In this document: in pieces, positions 1 to 10,344 of the stretch
How the letters are laid out: the number at the start of each line of letters is the position of its first letter
How positions within the stretch are numbered: position 1 is the stretch's first letter
Assembly: GCF_024506435.1 (NCBI RefSeq)
Contig: NZ_JANIET010000001.1
Location: 2,542,001-2,606,000, forward strand
DNA: 64,000 nucleotides
DNA from: Pantoea trifolii
GTDB taxonomy: Bacteria > Pseudomonadota > Gammaproteobacteria > Enterobacterales > Enterobacteriaceae
Direction: 5' to 3'
Notes under the pieces: generated by a model
What the model saw: only the letters and a program-made list of their open reading frames with translations
Databases searched by the model: none
What the model was told of the DNA's origin: nothing
Translations under genes and position numbers: made by a program

Positions 1-1249
1 GCTGGAGGCCACCGGCCTGCAACTGCCGCTCGGCGCAACCTGCATTATTGAACGTACCGATGGCAGCAAGATCACTGAAGTGGAGAGTGAAGTGGTCGGC
101 TTCAACGGCCAGAAACTGTTAATGATGCCGCTGGAAGAAGTGGACGGCATTTTGCCGGGCGCACGCGTTTATGCGCGCGTCAGTGGCGACAGCGGGCACA
201 GTGGCAAGCAGATGCTGCTGGGCCCGGAACTATTGGGTCGCGTCCTCGACGGCAGCGGCAAACCGCTGGATGGTTTGCCGGCGCCGGAAACCGGCTATCG
301 CGCCCCGCTGATCACCGCACCGTTTAACCCGCTGCAACGTACGCCGATTGAAGATGTGCTGGATACCGGCGTGCGCGCCATCAACGCCCTGCTCACCGTG
401 GGTCGCGGTCAACGTATGGGCCTGTTCGCGGGTTCCGGCGTCGGTAAAAGCGTGCTGCTCGGCATGATGGCGCGTTACACCAAAGCCGATGTGATCGTGG
501 TGGGTTTAATTGGTGAACGTGGTCGTGAAGTTAAAGAGTTCATTGAAAACATTCTCGGTGCCGAAGGCCGCGCGCGTTCGGTAGTGATCGCCGCACCCGC
601 AGACGTCTCGCCGCTATTACGAATGCAGGGTGCTGCGTATGCCACGCGTATCGCCGAAGATTTCCGCGATCGCGGCCAGCACGTGCTGCTGATTATGGAT
701 TCCCTCACCCGCTACGCCATGGCGCAACGTGAAATCGCGCTGGCCATCGGTGAGCCGCCAGCGACCAAAGGTTATCCGCCTTCGGTGTTCGCCAAACTGC
801 CCGCGCTGGTGGAACGCGCCGGTAATGGTACGCACGGCGGCGGTTCGATCACCGCGTTTTATACCGTGTTGACGGAAGGCGACGATCAGCAAGACCCGAT
901 TGCCGACTCGGCGCGTGCGATTCTGGACGGCCACATTGTGCTGTCGCGTCGTCTGGCAGAAGCCGGTCACTATCCGGCGATTGATATTGAAGCGTCGATC
1001 AGCCGCGCCATGACCTCATTAATTGATGAGACGCACTATGCGCGCGTGCGCCAGTTCAAACAGTTGCTCTCCAGCTTCCAGCGTAACCGCGATCTGGTGA
1101 GTGTGGGTGCGTATGCCGCAGGCAGCGATCCGATGCTGGACCGCGCCATCAAGCTCTATCCCGAGATGGAAGCTTTCCTGCATCAGGGCATTTTCGAACG
1201 CAGCGACTACGACGATGCCTGTTTGCATCTGCAGGCGATGTTCGGTTAA
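1..1249 (+). CDS. fliI: Flagellar export ATPase FliI, 5' end cut off by the window edge
   Basis: FliI is the ATPase of the flagellar type III export apparatus; it works at the cytoplasmic base of the basal body with FliH and FliJ. The reading frame is open from base 2 and matches FliI from about residue 39 of the usual ~457, so roughly the first 38 residues lie outside the window. The Walker A loop GSGVGKSV, the [18 protein letters not shown] stretch typical of FliI, and the Walker B region [14 protein letters not shown] are all present. The first ATG in frame, at position 80, is internal and is not the start. The stop is 19 bases before fliJ, so the two are co-transcribed. Identification is essentially certain. 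Confidence 0.97.
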   Translation, partial: LEATGLQLPLGATCIIERTDGSKITEVESEVVGFNGQKLLMMPLEEVDGILPGARVYARVSGDSGHSGKQMLLGPELLGRVLDGSGKPLDGLPAPETGYRAPLITAPFNPLQRTPIEDVLDTGVRAINALLTVGRGQRMGLFAGSGVGKSVLLGMMARYTKADVIVVGLIGERGREVKEFIENILGAEGRARSVVIAAPADVSPLLRMQGAAYATRIAEDFRDRGQHVLLIMDSLTRYAMAQREIALAIGEPPATKGYPPSVFAKLPALVERAGNGTHGGGSITAFYTVLTEGDDQQDPIADSARAILDGHIVLSRRLAEAGHYPAIDIEASISRAMTSLIDETHYARVRQFKQLLSSFQRNRDLVSVGAYAAGSDPMLDRAIKLYPEMEAFLHQGIFERSDYDDACLHLQAMFG

Positions 1250-1268
1250 CGCCAAACGAGGTTAAGTC

Positions 1269-1712
1269 ATGAAAACGGCCAGTGCGATCAACAAGCTGCG
1301 CGATATGGCGGAGCAGGAATTGGAGAGTGCGGTGATTCACCTCGGCGATATGCGTCGTGGTGTGCAGCAGGCCGACGAACAACTCAGCATGCTGCTGGAT
1401 TATCAGGATGAGTACCGCAACAAGCTCAATCAGGATATGTCCGGCGGCATCGCCAGCACGCGCTGGACCAATTATCACCAGTTTATTCAGACGCTGGAAA
1501 AAGCCATCGAACAGCATCGCCAACAGCTTTCCCAGTGGAATCAGCGCCTTGATACCGCGCTGAGCAACTGGCGTGAAAAGCATAAGCGACTCAATGCTTA
1601 TCAAACGCTGATTACGCGCGCTGAGGAAAACGCATTACGACAAGAAAACCGTCTCGATCAGAAACGGATGGATGAATTTGCCCAACGGGCCGCATTGAGG
1701 AAAGGCGAATGA
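1269..1712 (+). CDS. fliJ: Flagellar export chaperone/stalk protein FliJ
   Basis: FliJ (147 residues, the usual length) is the coiled-coil stalk that sits in the FliI ring and escorts export chaperones. The protein is almost entirely helical and charged, rich in Gln, Glu, Arg and Lys, with no membrane segment. It lies between fliI and fliK, and its stop overlaps the fliK start by 4 bases (ATGA), which indicates translational coupling. A ribosome binding site (GAGG) precedes the ATG. Confidence 0.95.
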   Translation: MKTASAINKLRDMAEQELESAVIHLGDMRRGVQQADEQLSMLLDYQDEYRNKLNQDMSGGIASTRWTNYHQFIQTLEKAIEQHRQQLSQWNQRLDTALSNWREKHKRLNAYQTLITRAEENALRQENRLDQKRMDEFAQRAALRKGE

Positions 1713-2971
1713 TTACGCTGCCAACAGTTGCTACGCAAACCTCGGTTTTGGGAGACGCTGACAGTTCAGTTTCCTCCGATCTTTTGCAGGGCACAGATAA
1801 CCTGCCACAGGGATTTATTACTGAACTCGGCAACCGCTTGCTGACGCTGGTAAAGCAACAAGCTGTTAACACGCAATCGACTGATCTGACAGCAGAAGTT
1901 GATGAAAAAGACGTCAGTAAAGCCTCGTTAAGCGCGTTATTACAGGCTCTAGAGAAACCAGATGCGTTAAACGCACTTTTACAGCCGGAAAACACTAAAG
2001 CCACGCTGAAATCAGCCGATGATAAAGACAAGAGTGAGGCAAGTTCGTTAACTGCCAGCGACTTACAGAATGTGCAGGCGTTATTCGCCATGTTGCCGGT
2101 AGCGGTTGAGAACCGCACCAGCACAGCCATGGTAAGCAGCACGGGCGAAGGCAAAACTGACACTCGCGCTTCGCTTAATGCAGCATTGTTAAGCGGTTCG
2201 CTGGCCGGTGCAGTAAAAGAAGAGCAAGCGCAGCCGGATGGTGCACAGAATAAATCCAGCGATGCTGGAACGCGCTTAACGCAAACGGCTGCCAACACGC
2301 AGATCAGCAGCAGCGTCACCACCACCGCCAGTACCAGCAGCGGCTTGACGCTGGATGAGAGTTTTAAGCAGGTGCTGAATGCGCTGAGTAAGCCGGAAGA
2401 GCGCACCGCCGCGCAAAGCAGGGATGACCAGGTAGCGCCATTAACCAGCGCCCCCCTGAGCGCCACCAGTTCGCTGGTGAGCAGCACCGCCTCGACCAGC
2501 ACCACGCCGTCGACGCCCATGCTGAATGCGCAGCTCGGCAGCAGCGAGTGGCAGCAGGCGCTGAGTCAGCAGATTGTGATGTTTAGCCGCAACGGGCAGC
2601 AGAACGCCGAATTGCGTTTACATCCACAGGATTTGGGCGCTATCCAGATCAGCCTGACCCTCGATAAGGATCAGGCACAGTTAAGTATGGTTTCCAGCCA
2701 CAGCCAAGTGAGGGCCGCGCTGGAAGCGGCTCTCCCTCAGCTGCGTACAGCGCTGGCGGAGAGCGGAATAAACCTGGGACAGAGTAACGTCAGCAGCGAC
2801 GCCTTCGCACAGGGCCAGAGTTATCAGGGCCAGCAGGAAGGACGTCGTGACGGACAGCACGGCAGCTTTACCCTCTCCCAGGACAGTGACAACGAGATAA
2901 CGCCTATTGCCGTCCCGGCAGCCCTTCAAGCGCGCGCGGCCGGTAACGGCGCTGTCGATATCTTTGCCTGA
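1709..2971 (+). CDS. fliK: Flagellar hook-length control protein FliK
   Basis: FliK is the exported molecular ruler that stops hook growth and switches FlhB specificity to filament substrates. The 420-residue product has the expected architecture: a long low-complexity N-terminal and central part rich in Ser, Thr, Ala and Gln, and a folded C-terminal domain from about residue 280 with the conserved [15 protein letters not shown] region followed by a helical segment and a Gln-rich tail. It is the last gene of the fliI-J-K run. A long inverted repeat follows, before fliL. A 302-codon open frame on the opposite strand (1612-2520) is a composition shadow. Confidence 0.95.
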   Translation: MITLPTVATQTSVLGDADSSVSSDLLQGTDNLPQGFITELGNRLLTLVKQQAVNTQSTDLTAEVDEKDVSKASLSALLQALEKPDALNALLQPENTKATLKSADDKDKSEASSLTASDLQNVQALFAMLPVAVENRTSTAMVSSTGEGKTDTRASLNAALLSGSLAGAVKEEQAQPDGAQNKSSDAGTRLTQTAANTQISSSVTTTASTSSGLTLDESFKQVLNALSKPEERTAAQSRDDQVAPLTSAPLSATSSLVSSTASTSTTPSTPMLNAQLGSSEWQQALSQQIVMFSRNGQQNAELRLHPQDLGAIQISLTLDKDQAQLSMVSSHSQVRAALEAALPQLRTALAESGINLGQSNVSSDAFAQGQSYQGQQEGRRDGQHGSFTLSQDSDNEITPIAVPAALQARAAGNGAVDIFA

Positions 2972-3002
2972 CAGCCGCTAAACGCTGAAGGTAAGCGTAA
3001 AA

Positions 3003-3042
3003 CCCGCGTCTTTTCTTCCCATTGTTTGACTTAAGACGCGGG
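3003..3042 (+). terminator. Inverted repeat between fliK and fliL
   Basis: A perfect 10-base arm at 3003-3012 (CCCGCGTCTT) pairs with 3033-3042 across a 20-base loop. No clear T-run follows, so it may be a partial terminator or processing site. It sits at the operon boundary known from E. coli, where fliLMNOPQR is a separate unit, 59 bases before the fliL start. Confidence 0.45.
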
Positions 3043-3100
3043 ATAATCTGTCCAGGTAAGCCGAGAGGCTTGCCCATAATTCACAGGAAGTAACTGCAAG

Positions 3101-3586
3101 ATGTCTGATAACGCGAAAGCTAAAGGCCGCAAACGTTCACTACTACTACCGGTGTTACTGATTGTAACGCTGGCCGCTTGCAGCGTGGCAGGCTATGCAG
3201 TCTGGCGAATGATGAATAAACACGAAGGCAGCCAACCGGACGCGGCGAAAGTCGAGCCACCGGCTGCTCCCGTATTTTTTGCAATGGATACGTTTACAGT
3301 AAACCTGGTCAATCCTGACAACGATCCCGACCGTGTGCTGTACGTGGGTTTCACCCTGCGTCTGCCCGATGAGGATACCCGTCGTCGGTTGAACGATTAC
3401 CTGCCGGAAGTGCGCAGCCGTCTGCTGTTACTGCTTTCACGTCAAAGCGCGACGGCACTGGCAACAGAGCAAGGCAAACAGGCCCTGGTTGAGCAGATCA
3501 AACAGGCACTGGCGCCGCCGCTGGTAAAAGGTCAACCGGCTCAGGTTGTCAATGACGTGCTGTTTACCGCCTTCATTTTGAGGTGA
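3101..3586 (+). CDS. fliL: Flagellar basal-body protein FliL
   Basis: FliL is a single-pass inner-membrane protein that surrounds the stator and supports motor torque. The 161-residue product has a short basic cytoplasmic start, one hydrophobic span at about residues 14-36, and a periplasmic domain containing [11 protein letters not shown] and a conserved [10 protein letters not shown] segment, as in the family. It opens the second flagellar operon: fliM starts 4 bases after its stop. Length and order match enterobacterial FliL. Confidence 0.95.
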   Translation: MSDNAKAKGRKRSLLLPVLLIVTLAACSVAGYAVWRMMNKHEGSQPDAAKVEPPAAPVFFAMDTFTVNLVNPDNDPDRVLYVGFTLRLPDEDTRRRLNDYLPEVRSRLLLLLSRQSATALATEQGKQALVEQIKQALAPPLVKGQPAQVVNDVLFTAFILR

Positions 3587-3590
3587 TTTA

Positions 3591-4598
3591 ATGGGCGATA
3601 GCATTCTCTCCCAGGCTGAGATTGACGCGCTGCTTAATGGCGACAGTGACAGCGCGGAAGTAGAGAACAGTTCCAAAGGGACCGATGGCGACATCCGTCC
3701 CTATGATCCCAATACTCAGCGCCGCGTCGTACGTGAGCGTCTGCAGGCGCTGGAGATCATCAACGAGCGCTTTGCCCGTCATTTCCGTATGGCGCTGTTT
3801 AACCTGCTGCGCCGTAGCCCCGATATTAGTGTGGGTGCGATCAAGATTCAGCCGTACCACGAGTTCGCCCGCAACCTGCCGGTGCCAACCAACCTGAACC
3901 TGATCCACCTGAAGCCGCTGCGCGGCACGGCGCTGGTGGTGTTTTCACCGAGCCTGGTATTTATTGCTGTCGATAACCTTTTTGGCGGCGACGGTCGTTT
4001 TCCGACCAAAGTTGAAGGTCGTGAATTTACCCATACCGAACAGCGCGTGATTCGCCGCATGCTGAAGCTGGCGCTGGATGGTTATAGCGACGCATGGAAA
4101 GCGATTTATCCGCTGGAAGTCGAGTATGTGCGTTCTGAGATGCAGGTGAAATTCACCAACATCACCACTTCACCGAACGACATCGTGGTTAACACGCCGT
4201 TCCAGGTGGAGATTGGTAACCTGGTCGGTGAATTCAATATCTGTATTCCGTTTTCAATGATTGAGCCGCTGCGCGAGCTGCTGGTCAATCCGCCACTGGA
4301 AAACTCACGTCGTGAAGATAATCACTGGCGCGACAATCTGGTGAAACAGGTGCAGCACTCGGAGCTGGAGCTGATTGCCCACTTCGCCGAAACATCGCTG
4401 CGCCTGTCACGTATTTTGCAGCTAAAACCTGGTGACGTCCTGCCCATTGAGAAGCCGGACCGCATCATTGCTCACGTCGATGGCGTGCCGGTGCTGACTA
4501 GCCAATACGGCACCATCAATGGCCAGTATGCCCTGCGTGTAGAACATTTGATTAACCCGATTTTGAATTCGCTGAACGAGGAACAGCCCGATGAGTGA
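3591..4598 (+). CDS. fliM: Flagellar motor switch protein FliM
   Basis: FliM is the C-ring protein that binds phosphorylated CheY and reverses motor rotation. The start MGDSILSQAEIDALLN carries the conserved CheY-binding peptide (LSQAEIDALLN). The middle domain contains the GGDGRFPTKVEGREFT segment, and the C-terminus is the SpoA-like domain. The length (335 residues) is normal. The end overlaps fliN by 8 bases, so translation of the two C-ring proteins is coupled. Confidence 0.97.
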   Translation: MGDSILSQAEIDALLNGDSDSAEVENSSKGTDGDIRPYDPNTQRRVVRERLQALEIINERFARHFRMALFNLLRRSPDISVGAIKIQPYHEFARNLPVPTNLNLIHLKPLRGTALVVFSPSLVFIAVDNLFGGDGRFPTKVEGREFTHTEQRVIRRMLKLALDGYSDAWKAIYPLEVEYVRSEMQVKFTNITTSPNDIVVNTPFQVEIGNLVGEFNICIPFSMIEPLRELLVNPPLENSRREDNHWRDNLVKQVQHSELELIAHFAETSLRLSRILQLKPGDVLPIEKPDRIIAHVDGVPVLTSQYGTINGQYALRVEHLINPILNSLNEEQPDE

Positions 4599-5001
4599 CA
4601 GCAAGAAACCGTCCGACGACGACATCTCCGCGGACGATCTGTGGGCTGCAGCTATGAACGAACAAACCACCACCAGCGCGCCAGATCCGACTGAAAATGT
4701 CTTCAAATCGCTGGAGAATCCTGGCATCAGCGGTTCGCTGCAGGATATCGATCTGATCATGGATATTCCGGTCAAACTGACCGTGGAACTGGGTCGCACC
4801 AAAATGACCATCAAAGAGCTGCTGCGCTTGACGCAGGGTTCAGTGGTGGCGCTGGATGGCCTGGCCGGTGAACCGCTGGATATTCTGATTAATGGCTATC
4901 TGATCGCACAGGGTGAAGTGGTGGTGGTGAACGACAAATATGGCGTGCGCATCACCGACATCATTACCCCGTCTGAACGTATGCGTCGTCTGAGCCGTTA
5001 A
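4591..5001 (+). CDS. fliN: Flagellar motor switch protein FliN
   Basis: FliN forms the lower part of the C-ring together with FliM and docks FliH/FliI. The first ~45 residues are acidic and low in complexity. The rest is a SpoA domain with the signature DIPVKLTVELGRTKMTIKEL and the ending DIITPSERMRRLSR. The length (136) is typical. It overlaps fliM by 8 bases, and fliO begins 2 bases after its stop. Confidence 0.97.
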   Translation: MSDSKKPSDDDISADDLWAAAMNEQTTTSAPDPTENVFKSLENPGISGSLQDIDLIMDIPVKLTVELGRTKMTIKELLRLTQGSVVALDGLAGEPLDILINGYLIAQGEVVVVNDKYGVRITDIITPSERMRRLSR

Positions 5002-5003
5002 GC

Positions 5004-5399
5004 ATGTTAAAGCACACGCAAGCGGAACAACCGGTAGCGAGCCAGCCGGTGGTCTCTACCGGTTCGGTGATTGGCCAGGTCAGCAGCGTGCTGGCGGTGA
5101 TTGTTCTGCTGATTCTCGGCTGCGGCTGGCTGGCGAAACGTCTCGGCTTTGCGCCGAAAACGGTGACCGGCCAGGCGCTGAAAGTCAGCGCCACCGTGCA
5201 GGTGGGTCAGCGCGAGCGTGTGGTGATTGTCGATACCGCCGATGCGCGTCTGGTGTTGGGCGTCACCGCCCAACAGATTACGCATTTGCACTCGTTACCG
5301 CCGCTGCCGCCGGAAGAACTGGCGAATAGCAGCGCTACCCCGCAGGATTTTCGCCAGCTGTTCCAGAATCTGGTTAAACGTCCCGGAAAACCCCAATGA
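5004..5399 (+). CDS. fliO: Flagellar biosynthesis protein FliO
   Basis: FliO is a small membrane protein that helps assemble the FliP-FliQ-FliR export gate. The 131-residue product has one transmembrane segment (about residues 26-46, [20 protein letters not shown]) and a cytoplasmic domain with the [11 protein letters not shown] segment common to FliO. The stop overlaps the fliP start by 4 bases (ATGA). Sequence is less conserved than in its neighbours, as usual for FliO; position makes the call secure. Confidence 0.93.
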   Translation: MLKHTQAEQPVASQPVVSTGSVIGQVSSVLAVIVLLILGCGWLAKRLGFAPKTVTGQALKVSATVQVGQRERVVIVDTADARLVLGVTAQQITHLHSLPPLPPEELANSSATPQDFRQLFQNLVKRPGKPQ

Positions 5400-6130
5400 T
5401 GCGTCGATTCCTTGCTCTTCTACCGCTGCTGTTGCTGGCACCGGTTGCCCATGCGCAGCTGCCAGGTTTAATCAGCCAGCCGCTGGCCAATGGCGGCCAG
5501 AGCTGGTCGCTGCCGGTGCAGACGCTGGTTTTCATCACCTCGCTGACCTTTATTCCGGCCGTACTGCTGATGATGACCAGCTTTACACGCATCATCATTG
5601 TGTTTGGCTTACTGCGTAACGCCCTCGGCACGCCATCTGCGCCGCCTAACCAGGTGCTGCTCGGCCTGGCGCTGTTTCTGACCTTCTTTATTATGGCGCC
5701 GACCTTCGACAAAATTTATTCCGACGCCTATCTGCCGTTCAGCCAGGACAAAATCAGCATGGCGGACGCGATTGATAAAGGTGCACAGCCGCTGCGTGAA
5801 TTTATGCTGCGCCAAACGCGCGAAGCCGATTTAGCGCTGTTTGCGCGTCTGGCCAACACCGCGCCGATTCAGGGTCCGGAAGCGGTACCGATGCGCATTC
5901 TGCTGCCGGCGTATGTCACCAGCGAACTGAAAACCGCCTTCCAGATTGGTTTCACCGTGTTTATCCCCTTCCTGATCATCGACCTGGTGGTCGCCAGCGT
6001 GCTGATGGCGCTGGGGATGATGATGGTGCCGCCGGCGACTATTTCCCTGCCGTTCAAGCTGATGCTGTTCGTGCTGGTGGATGGCTGGCAGCTGCTGGTG
6101 GGTTCACTGGCGCAAAGTTTCTACTCGTAA
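5396..6130 (+). CDS. fliP: Flagellar export gate protein FliP
   Basis: FliP is the main subunit of the export gate in the inner membrane. The 244-residue product begins with a cleavable-type signal sequence ending in AHAQ, as known for FliP. It contains four further hydrophobic spans and conserved blocks [20 protein letters not shown] and [25 protein letters not shown]. It is translated through a 4-base overlap with fliO. fliQ starts 25 bases downstream. Confidence 0.97.
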   Translation: MMRRFLALLPLLLLAPVAHAQLPGLISQPLANGGQSWSLPVQTLVFITSLTFIPAVLLMMTSFTRIIIVFGLLRNALGTPSAPPNQVLLGLALFLTFFIMAPTFDKIYSDAYLPFSQDKISMADAIDKGAQPLREFMLRQTREADLALFARLANTAPIQGPEAVPMRILLPAYVTSELKTAFQIGFTVFIPFLIIDLVVASVLMALGMMMVPPATISLPFKLMLFVLVDGWQLLVGSLAQSFYS

Positions 6131-6155
6131 CCCGACATTTCCCGAGGAGTGCAAC

Positions 6156-6425
6156 ATGACACCTGAATCAGTAATGGTTATGGGCCAGGAAGCAATGCGC
6201 GTCGCGCTGCTGATGGCCGCGCCGATGTTGCTGGTGGCGTTGATCAGCGGTTTGATCATCAGCGTGCTGCAAGCCGCGACCCAGATTAACGAACAAACGC
6301 TCTCCTTTATCCCGAAGATTCTAGCCGTTGCCGCTACCGCAGTGATCGCCGGTCCGTGGATGCTGAATCTGATGCTGGATTACATTCGCACGCTGTTTAG
6401 CAATCTGCCGTACATCATTGGCTAA
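6156..6425 (+). CDS. fliQ: Flagellar export gate protein FliQ
   Basis: FliQ (89 residues) is a two-span membrane subunit of the export gate. The start [18 protein letters not shown], the [20 protein letters not shown] loop and the ending [10 protein letters not shown] are characteristic. A good GAGGAG ribosome binding site lies 6 bases before the ATG, which supports this start over the longer frame. The stop TAA overlaps the fliR ATG by one base. Confidence 0.97.
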   Translation: MTPESVMVMGQEAMRVALLMAAPMLLVALISGLIISVLQAATQINEQTLSFIPKILAVAATAVIAGPWMLNLMLDYIRTLFSNLPYIIG

Positions 6426-7213
6426 TGATTAACCTCGACAGCAGCCAGCTGATCCATTGGGTCGCACAATTCTTCTGGCCGATGGTGCGTTTGCTGGCGC
6501 TGTTTGCCAGCGCGCCAGTGCTAAGCGAAAAATCGATTCCCAAGCGCGTTAAGATTGGCCTCGCGGTATTAACCACCTGGATCATCCTGCCGGTGCTGCC
6601 GCCGGTGGAAGCTACACTTTTTACCCCCGCCGGATTTTGGTTACTGCTGCAACAGTTGCTGATTGGCGTGAGCATCGGCCTGACCATGCAGTTCGCCTTT
6701 GCCGCAGTGCGCATGGCGGGTGAAGTGATTGGTTTGCAGATGGGTTTGTCCTTCGCCACTTTCTTCGATCCGGGCAGCCGCCTGAACATGCCGGTGCTGG
6801 CGCGTTTTCTCGATATGCTGGCGATGCTGTTGTTTCTCACCTTCAACGGACACCTGTGGCTGATCTCGCTATTGGTGGACAGTTTTCACACCTTGCCGAT
6901 CAGCGATCAGCCGCTTAACGCCAATGCCTTTATGGCGTTGGTGAAATCCGCCGGATTAATTTTCCTTAATGGCATGATGTTAGCGCTGCCCTTAATAGTT
7001 CTACTCCTCACGCTAAACATGGCACTAGGTTTGTTAAACCGTGTTTCACCTCAGCTCTCCATTTTCGCGGTTGGCTTCCCGATTACCTTAACGGTGGGCA
7101 TCCTCAGCGTGGGGTTGATGATGCCGCTGCTTGCTCCCTTCTGCGAACATCTGTTCAGCGAAGTCTTTGATTTACTCGCCCAGTTTGTGTCAGAACTTTC
7201 CCGCGGCAGTTGA
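6425..7213 (+). CDS. fliR: Flagellar export gate protein FliR
   Basis: FliR completes the FliPQR export gate of the flagellar type III apparatus. The 262-residue, highly hydrophobic protein has about six membrane segments and the conserved [17 protein letters not shown] block (here [18 protein letters not shown]), normal for enterobacterial FliR. It is the last gene of the fliL operon. A 629-base, AT-rich non-coding region follows before rcsA. Confidence 0.97.
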   Translation: MINLDSSQLIHWVAQFFWPMVRLLALFASAPVLSEKSIPKRVKIGLAVLTTWIILPVLPPVEATLFTPAGFWLLLQQLLIGVSIGLTMQFAFAAVRMAGEVIGLQMGLSFATFFDPGSRLNMPVLARFLDMLAMLLFLTFNGHLWLISLLVDSFHTLPISDQPLNANAFMALVKSAGLIFLNGMMLALPLIVLLLTLNMALGLLNRVSPQLSIFAVGFPITLTVGILSVGLMMPLLAPFCEHLFSEVFDLLAQFVSELSRGS

Positions 7214-7842
7214 TTAACTATTCTGTAGGTGTTCTTAAGTAATACTTAAGCAACCAAAAACTGTCTGTGCATTTTCTGAACCATATTTCTCAGAAATCAA
7301 CTGAGGAAATTCTGATAAATGCGCATTTTTGGTGAAAATTATTCTTATTAAACCGCGCTTCGCGTATTTTAGTCAGACGATTCCTAAGGGGCTAAACCTT
7401 GTGAATTGGTTGATGAAATGCTCAAAGGGCTGTTTTTAAACAAAAAAAATTTCAAAGCGATTTTTCTTGTCTAAATCCCTTTTTTCCGGCATTGTCAACG
7501 CTCGCTGAAGCGTCATACTTTCGCTAAACAAATGTTTTTAAGATTTGTCCTATCAGATTTGTCTGTGATCTGCGCGATAGTGACAGGGCTCTCAAAACAG
7601 AGCGAATTAAACACTTAATGCAAATCCTCAGCTATTCCCACTATGGCTGAGATGAGAGTGACGTGGATGTACTATAAAAATAACTTCGCAGCACGGTTCA
7701 GGGAAGAGTCATGATGGCGCATGGATAACTATCGCCAATCTGCCGAGCAGAATAAAAAAGTGTCTTTGGAAATTTCTCTCGTACCGCAAACGCGTATTCA
7801 TCGTTGATTTAAACGGATAACAAATTGGTGAGGGTCGCTATA
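7214..7842 (+). promoter_or_regulatory. Long AT-rich rcsA upstream region
   Basis: This 629-base stretch has no supportable gene and is much richer in A+T than its neighbours. It holds a perfect 7-base inverted repeat at 7234-7250 (CTTAAGT-AAT-ACTTAAG), an RcsAB-box-like site (separate entry), and a possible -10 element TACTATAAAA near 7669. In E. coli rcsA is silenced by H-NS over a similarly AT-rich upstream region and auto-activated by RcsAB; the same is inferred here. Confidence 0.55.
7373..7386 (+). promoter_or_regulatory. RcsAB-box-like site upstream of rcsA
   Basis: TCAGACGATTCCTA matches 11 of 14 positions of a typical RcsAB box (TAAGATTATTCCTA form). It lies about 460 bases before the rcsA start. 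Autoregulation through such a box is known for rcsA of enterobacteria; occupancy here is inferred. Confidence 0.5.
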
Positions 7843-8478
7843 ATGCCAACGATTATTATGGATTCATGTAATTACACACGCCTGGGTTTGTCTGACTATA
7901 TGTCTGCGAAAGGAGTTAAAAAGAAAAATATTACTCCTGTCTCTGACATCGACCAATTACAACAAAGATGTGAGCAAATAAAGCCGGGCGTCGTGTTTAT
8001 CAACGAAGAGTGTTTTATTCACGAATCTGATTCAAGCGATCGTATTCGTGCTATTATCATGCAGCATCCTGATACCTTATTCTTTATTTTCATGGCGATC
8101 TCGAATATCCATTTTGAGGAATATCTCTACGTTCGTAAGAACCTGATTATTACGTCAAAATCGATAAAAACTTCGACACTGGATTCTTTGTTAGGCACCT
8201 ACCTGCAAAAGAAACTCAACGCGTCGCCACGTATTTCTGCTGGGCTCGACGTTCATCCACTGACATTAAGTCAGACTGAATCAAATATGCTGAAAATGTG
8301 GATGTCAGGTCATGACACCATTCAGATATCTGAGAACATGCAAATTAAAGCTAAAACCGTTTCGTCACATAAAGGTAATATTAAACGTAAAATTAAAACC
8401 CATAATAAGCAGGTTATTTATCATGTCGTACGTCTGACTGATAATGTCACCTCAGGGATTTATGTTAACGTGCGATAA
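7843..8478 (+). CDS. rcsA: Capsule/colanic acid co-regulator RcsA
   Basis: RcsA is the Lon-sensitive auxiliary regulator that pairs with RcsB to activate exopolysaccharide genes (colanic acid, amylovoran or stewartan type). The 211-residue product starts [16 protein letters not shown], as in family members. It ends in a LuxR-type helix-turn-helix at about residues 145-200, with the nearly invariant [20 protein letters not shown]. The upstream in-frame GTG (7825) is less likely than the ATG at 7843, because homologs begin here and AGGG lies 9 bases before it. A strong terminator follows. Confidence 0.95.
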   Translation: MPTIIMDSCNYTRLGLSDYMSAKGVKKKNITPVSDIDQLQQRCEQIKPGVVFINEECFIHESDSSDRIRAIIMQHPDTLFFIFMAISNIHFEEYLYVRKNLIITSKSIKTSTLDSLLGTYLQKKLNASPRISAGLDVHPLTLSQTESNMLKMWMSGHDTIQISENMQIKAKTVSSHKGNIKRKIKTHNKQVIYHVVRLTDNVTSGIYVNVR

Positions 8479-8493
8479 TTTCCTTCAGTGAAT

Positions 8494-8523
8494 AAAGGGG
8501 CCAATCCAGCGATTGGCCCCTTT
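8494..8523 (+). terminator. rcsA terminator
   Basis: AAAGGGGCCAATC pairs with GATTGGCCCCTTT around a 4-base loop and continues into a short T-rich run. It lies 15 bases after the rcsA stop. Confidence 0.85.
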
Positions 8524-8556
8524 CTCGTTTTGCGAGTTTGATCTCACTTTCCTGCC

Positions 8557-8583
8557 TAATCCTTTCCCCTCGCCTGCCGATGC
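8557..8583 (+). promoter_or_regulatory. Sigma-28 (FliA)-like promoter for the chemoreceptor gene
   Basis: TAATCCTT, 11 bases, then GCCGATGC resembles the flagellar class 3 consensus TAAAGTTT-N11-GCCGATAA, with a good -10 (6 of 8) and a weaker -35 (5 of 8). It ends 37 bases before the chemoreceptor ATG at 8621. Spacing and target gene type support it. Confidence 0.5.
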
Positions 8584-8620
8584 TTATTCTCATAACACCT
8601 ACCTACATGAGAGCAAGGAT

Positions 8621-10324
8621 ATGAAAACAGCATCGATTGATGAGCAATATAAGCTCAGCATCTGGCAGAACCTACGCCTGATGCCTTTGTTCAGTATGAT
8701 CTTTGGTGGCATTCTGCTGCTTTTTGCCCTGTGCATTGGACTCGCCAGCTACTTTTTGATTCAGAGTAATAACTCCCTCAATGATGCTACGGAAGAAATT
8801 CAAATCCGCATGGGCATCTCCAACAGTTCTAACCATCTGCGCACTGCGCGACTGAATGTGCTGCAATCCGGTGCCGCCGCGCGTATTGGCGAGATGGAGG
8901 GTTATCGTGCCGATTTAGCGCGCACCGAGACGCGAATTAAACAAGCGCGCGAAGGCTTTAAACTCTATATGGACCGCAAAGCGAAAACGCCGGCGGATAT
9001 TGCCCTCGACGAACCGCTGACCGCCAGCTTCAATGCCTATATTGATAAAGGCCTTAAGCCGATGATTGAATCGGCTAAGCAAGGCAGTTTTGAAGGTATC
9101 GTGGCGCAGGAAACGGATGTCACACGTAAGCTGGATGACGCCTATAACGCCGTGCTGTTAAAGGCGATTAAAATCCGTACCGACCGCGCCGAAGCGATTA
9201 ATGCCGCAGCGGCACATCAATCACGCGTCGGCTTTATTGCGATGGCTATCGCATTTGTCGCCGCATTAGTGTTAGTGCTGTTGACCTTCGTGTTCCTGCG
9301 TCGCGTGGTGATTAACCCGCTGCGCCAATCCGTTGACCGCATCGAACGTATTGCGCAAGGCGATTTGACCGCGCCGGAGCAAGCCTATGGCCGCAGCGAG
9401 ATTGGAAGCTTGCTGCATAACCTGCAACTGATGCAGGCATCGCTGGTGCGTACCGTAGGCACGGTGCGTGAAGGTGCGGTGGCGATTTATCAGGGTTCCA
9501 GTGAGATCTCAGCCGGTAACACCGACCTCTCATCACGTACCGAAGAGCAAGCCTCAGCGCTGGAGCAAACCGCCGCCAGCATGGAGCAGCTTACTGCAAC
9601 GGTGAAACAGAACGCCGAGAACGCGCATCACGCCAGTCAGCTGGCTGCTGATGCCTCTGGCAAAGCTCGCAGCGGCGGCGATCTGGTGAGCGGCGTGGTG
9701 CAAACCATGACCAACATTTCTGGCAGCTCGAAGAAGATTGCCGAGATCACCAACGTCATCAACAGCATCGCTTTCCAGACCAATATTCTGGCACTGAATG
9801 CCGCCGTTGAAGCGGCGCGTGCCGGTGAGCAAGGCCGTGGTTTTGCCGTGGTAGCCAGCGAAGTGCGTAATCTGGCACAGCGCAGTGCGCAGGCGGCAAA
9901 AGAAATTGAAACGCTGATCGCGGAATCAGTGGGTTTGATTACCAACGGTTCACGCCAGGTCGGTGAAGCCGGTAGTACCATGGGCGAGATTGTTGAAGCG
10001 GTGCGGCGCGTCACGGACATTATGGCGGAGATTGCTGCCGCGTCGGATGAGCAGAGCCGTGGCATACAGCAGGTGAGCCTGGCGGTGACCGAGATGGATA
10101 ACGTGACGCAGCAGAACGCCTCGCTGGTTGAGGAAGCCTCTTCGGCAGCGGCTTCGCTGGAAGATCAGGCTGGCCGATTGACGCAGGCGGTAGCGGTGTT
10201 CCGTTTGAATGATGCGCCAGTTGCGCAGGTGGCTAAAGCGGCGCAGCCCGCGTTGCGTACGCCGAATCTGGCGCCGCGTCCGGCATTGGCGACGTCGGGA
10301 AATGATAACTGGGAGACGTTTTGA
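8621..10324 (+). CDS. Methyl-accepting chemotaxis protein (Tar/Tsr type)
   Basis: This is a transmembrane chemoreceptor of 567 residues that signals through CheW/CheA. It has a first membrane span at about residues 22-46, a periplasmic four-helix-bundle ligand domain, a second span at about 205-228, a HAMP domain, and a cytoplasmic signalling hairpin with the consensus FQTNILALNAAVEAARAGEQGRGFAVVA. The C-terminus ends NWETF, the CheR/CheB docking pentapeptide, so it should be a high-abundance, self-methylating receptor. The ATG at 8621 is chosen because GAGCAAGG precedes it; the longer frame would add an unrelated leader. The ligand is not predictable. E. coli has no receptor gene at this site between rcsA and dsrB. 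Confidence 0.93.
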   Translation: MKTASIDEQYKLSIWQNLRLMPLFSMIFGGILLLFALCIGLASYFLIQSNNSLNDATEEIQIRMGISNSSNHLRTARLNVLQSGAAARIGEMEGYRADLARTETRIKQAREGFKLYMDRKAKTPADIALDEPLTASFNAYIDKGLKPMIESAKQGSFEGIVAQETDVTRKLDDAYNAVLLKAIKIRTDRAEAINAAAAHQSRVGFIAMAIAFVAALVLVLLTFVFLRRVVINPLRQSVDRIERIAQGDLTAPEQAYGRSEIGSLLHNLQLMQASLVRTVGTVREGAVAIYQGSSEISAGNTDLSSRTEEQASALEQTAASMEQLTATVKQNAENAHHASQLAADASGKARSGGDLVSGVVQTMTNISGSSKKIAEITNVINSIAFQTNILALNAAVEAARAGEQGRGFAVVASEVRNLAQRSAQAAKEIETLIAESVGLITNGSRQVGEAGSTMGEIVEAVRRVTDIMAEIAAASDEQSRGIQQVSLAVTEMDNVTQQNASLVEEASSAAASLEDQAGRLTQAVAVFRLNDAPVAQVAKAAQPALRTPNLAPRPALATSGNDNWETF

Positions 10325-10344
10325 TTTGAGGTAGTGCGCGTTGT

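Noticed and set aside
1612-2520. A 302-codon open frame on the minus strand opposite fliK
   Set aside because: It has a biased Ser/Val/Leu composition, no ribosome binding site and lies antisense to a well-supported gene; it is a shadow of the repetitive codon use in fliK.
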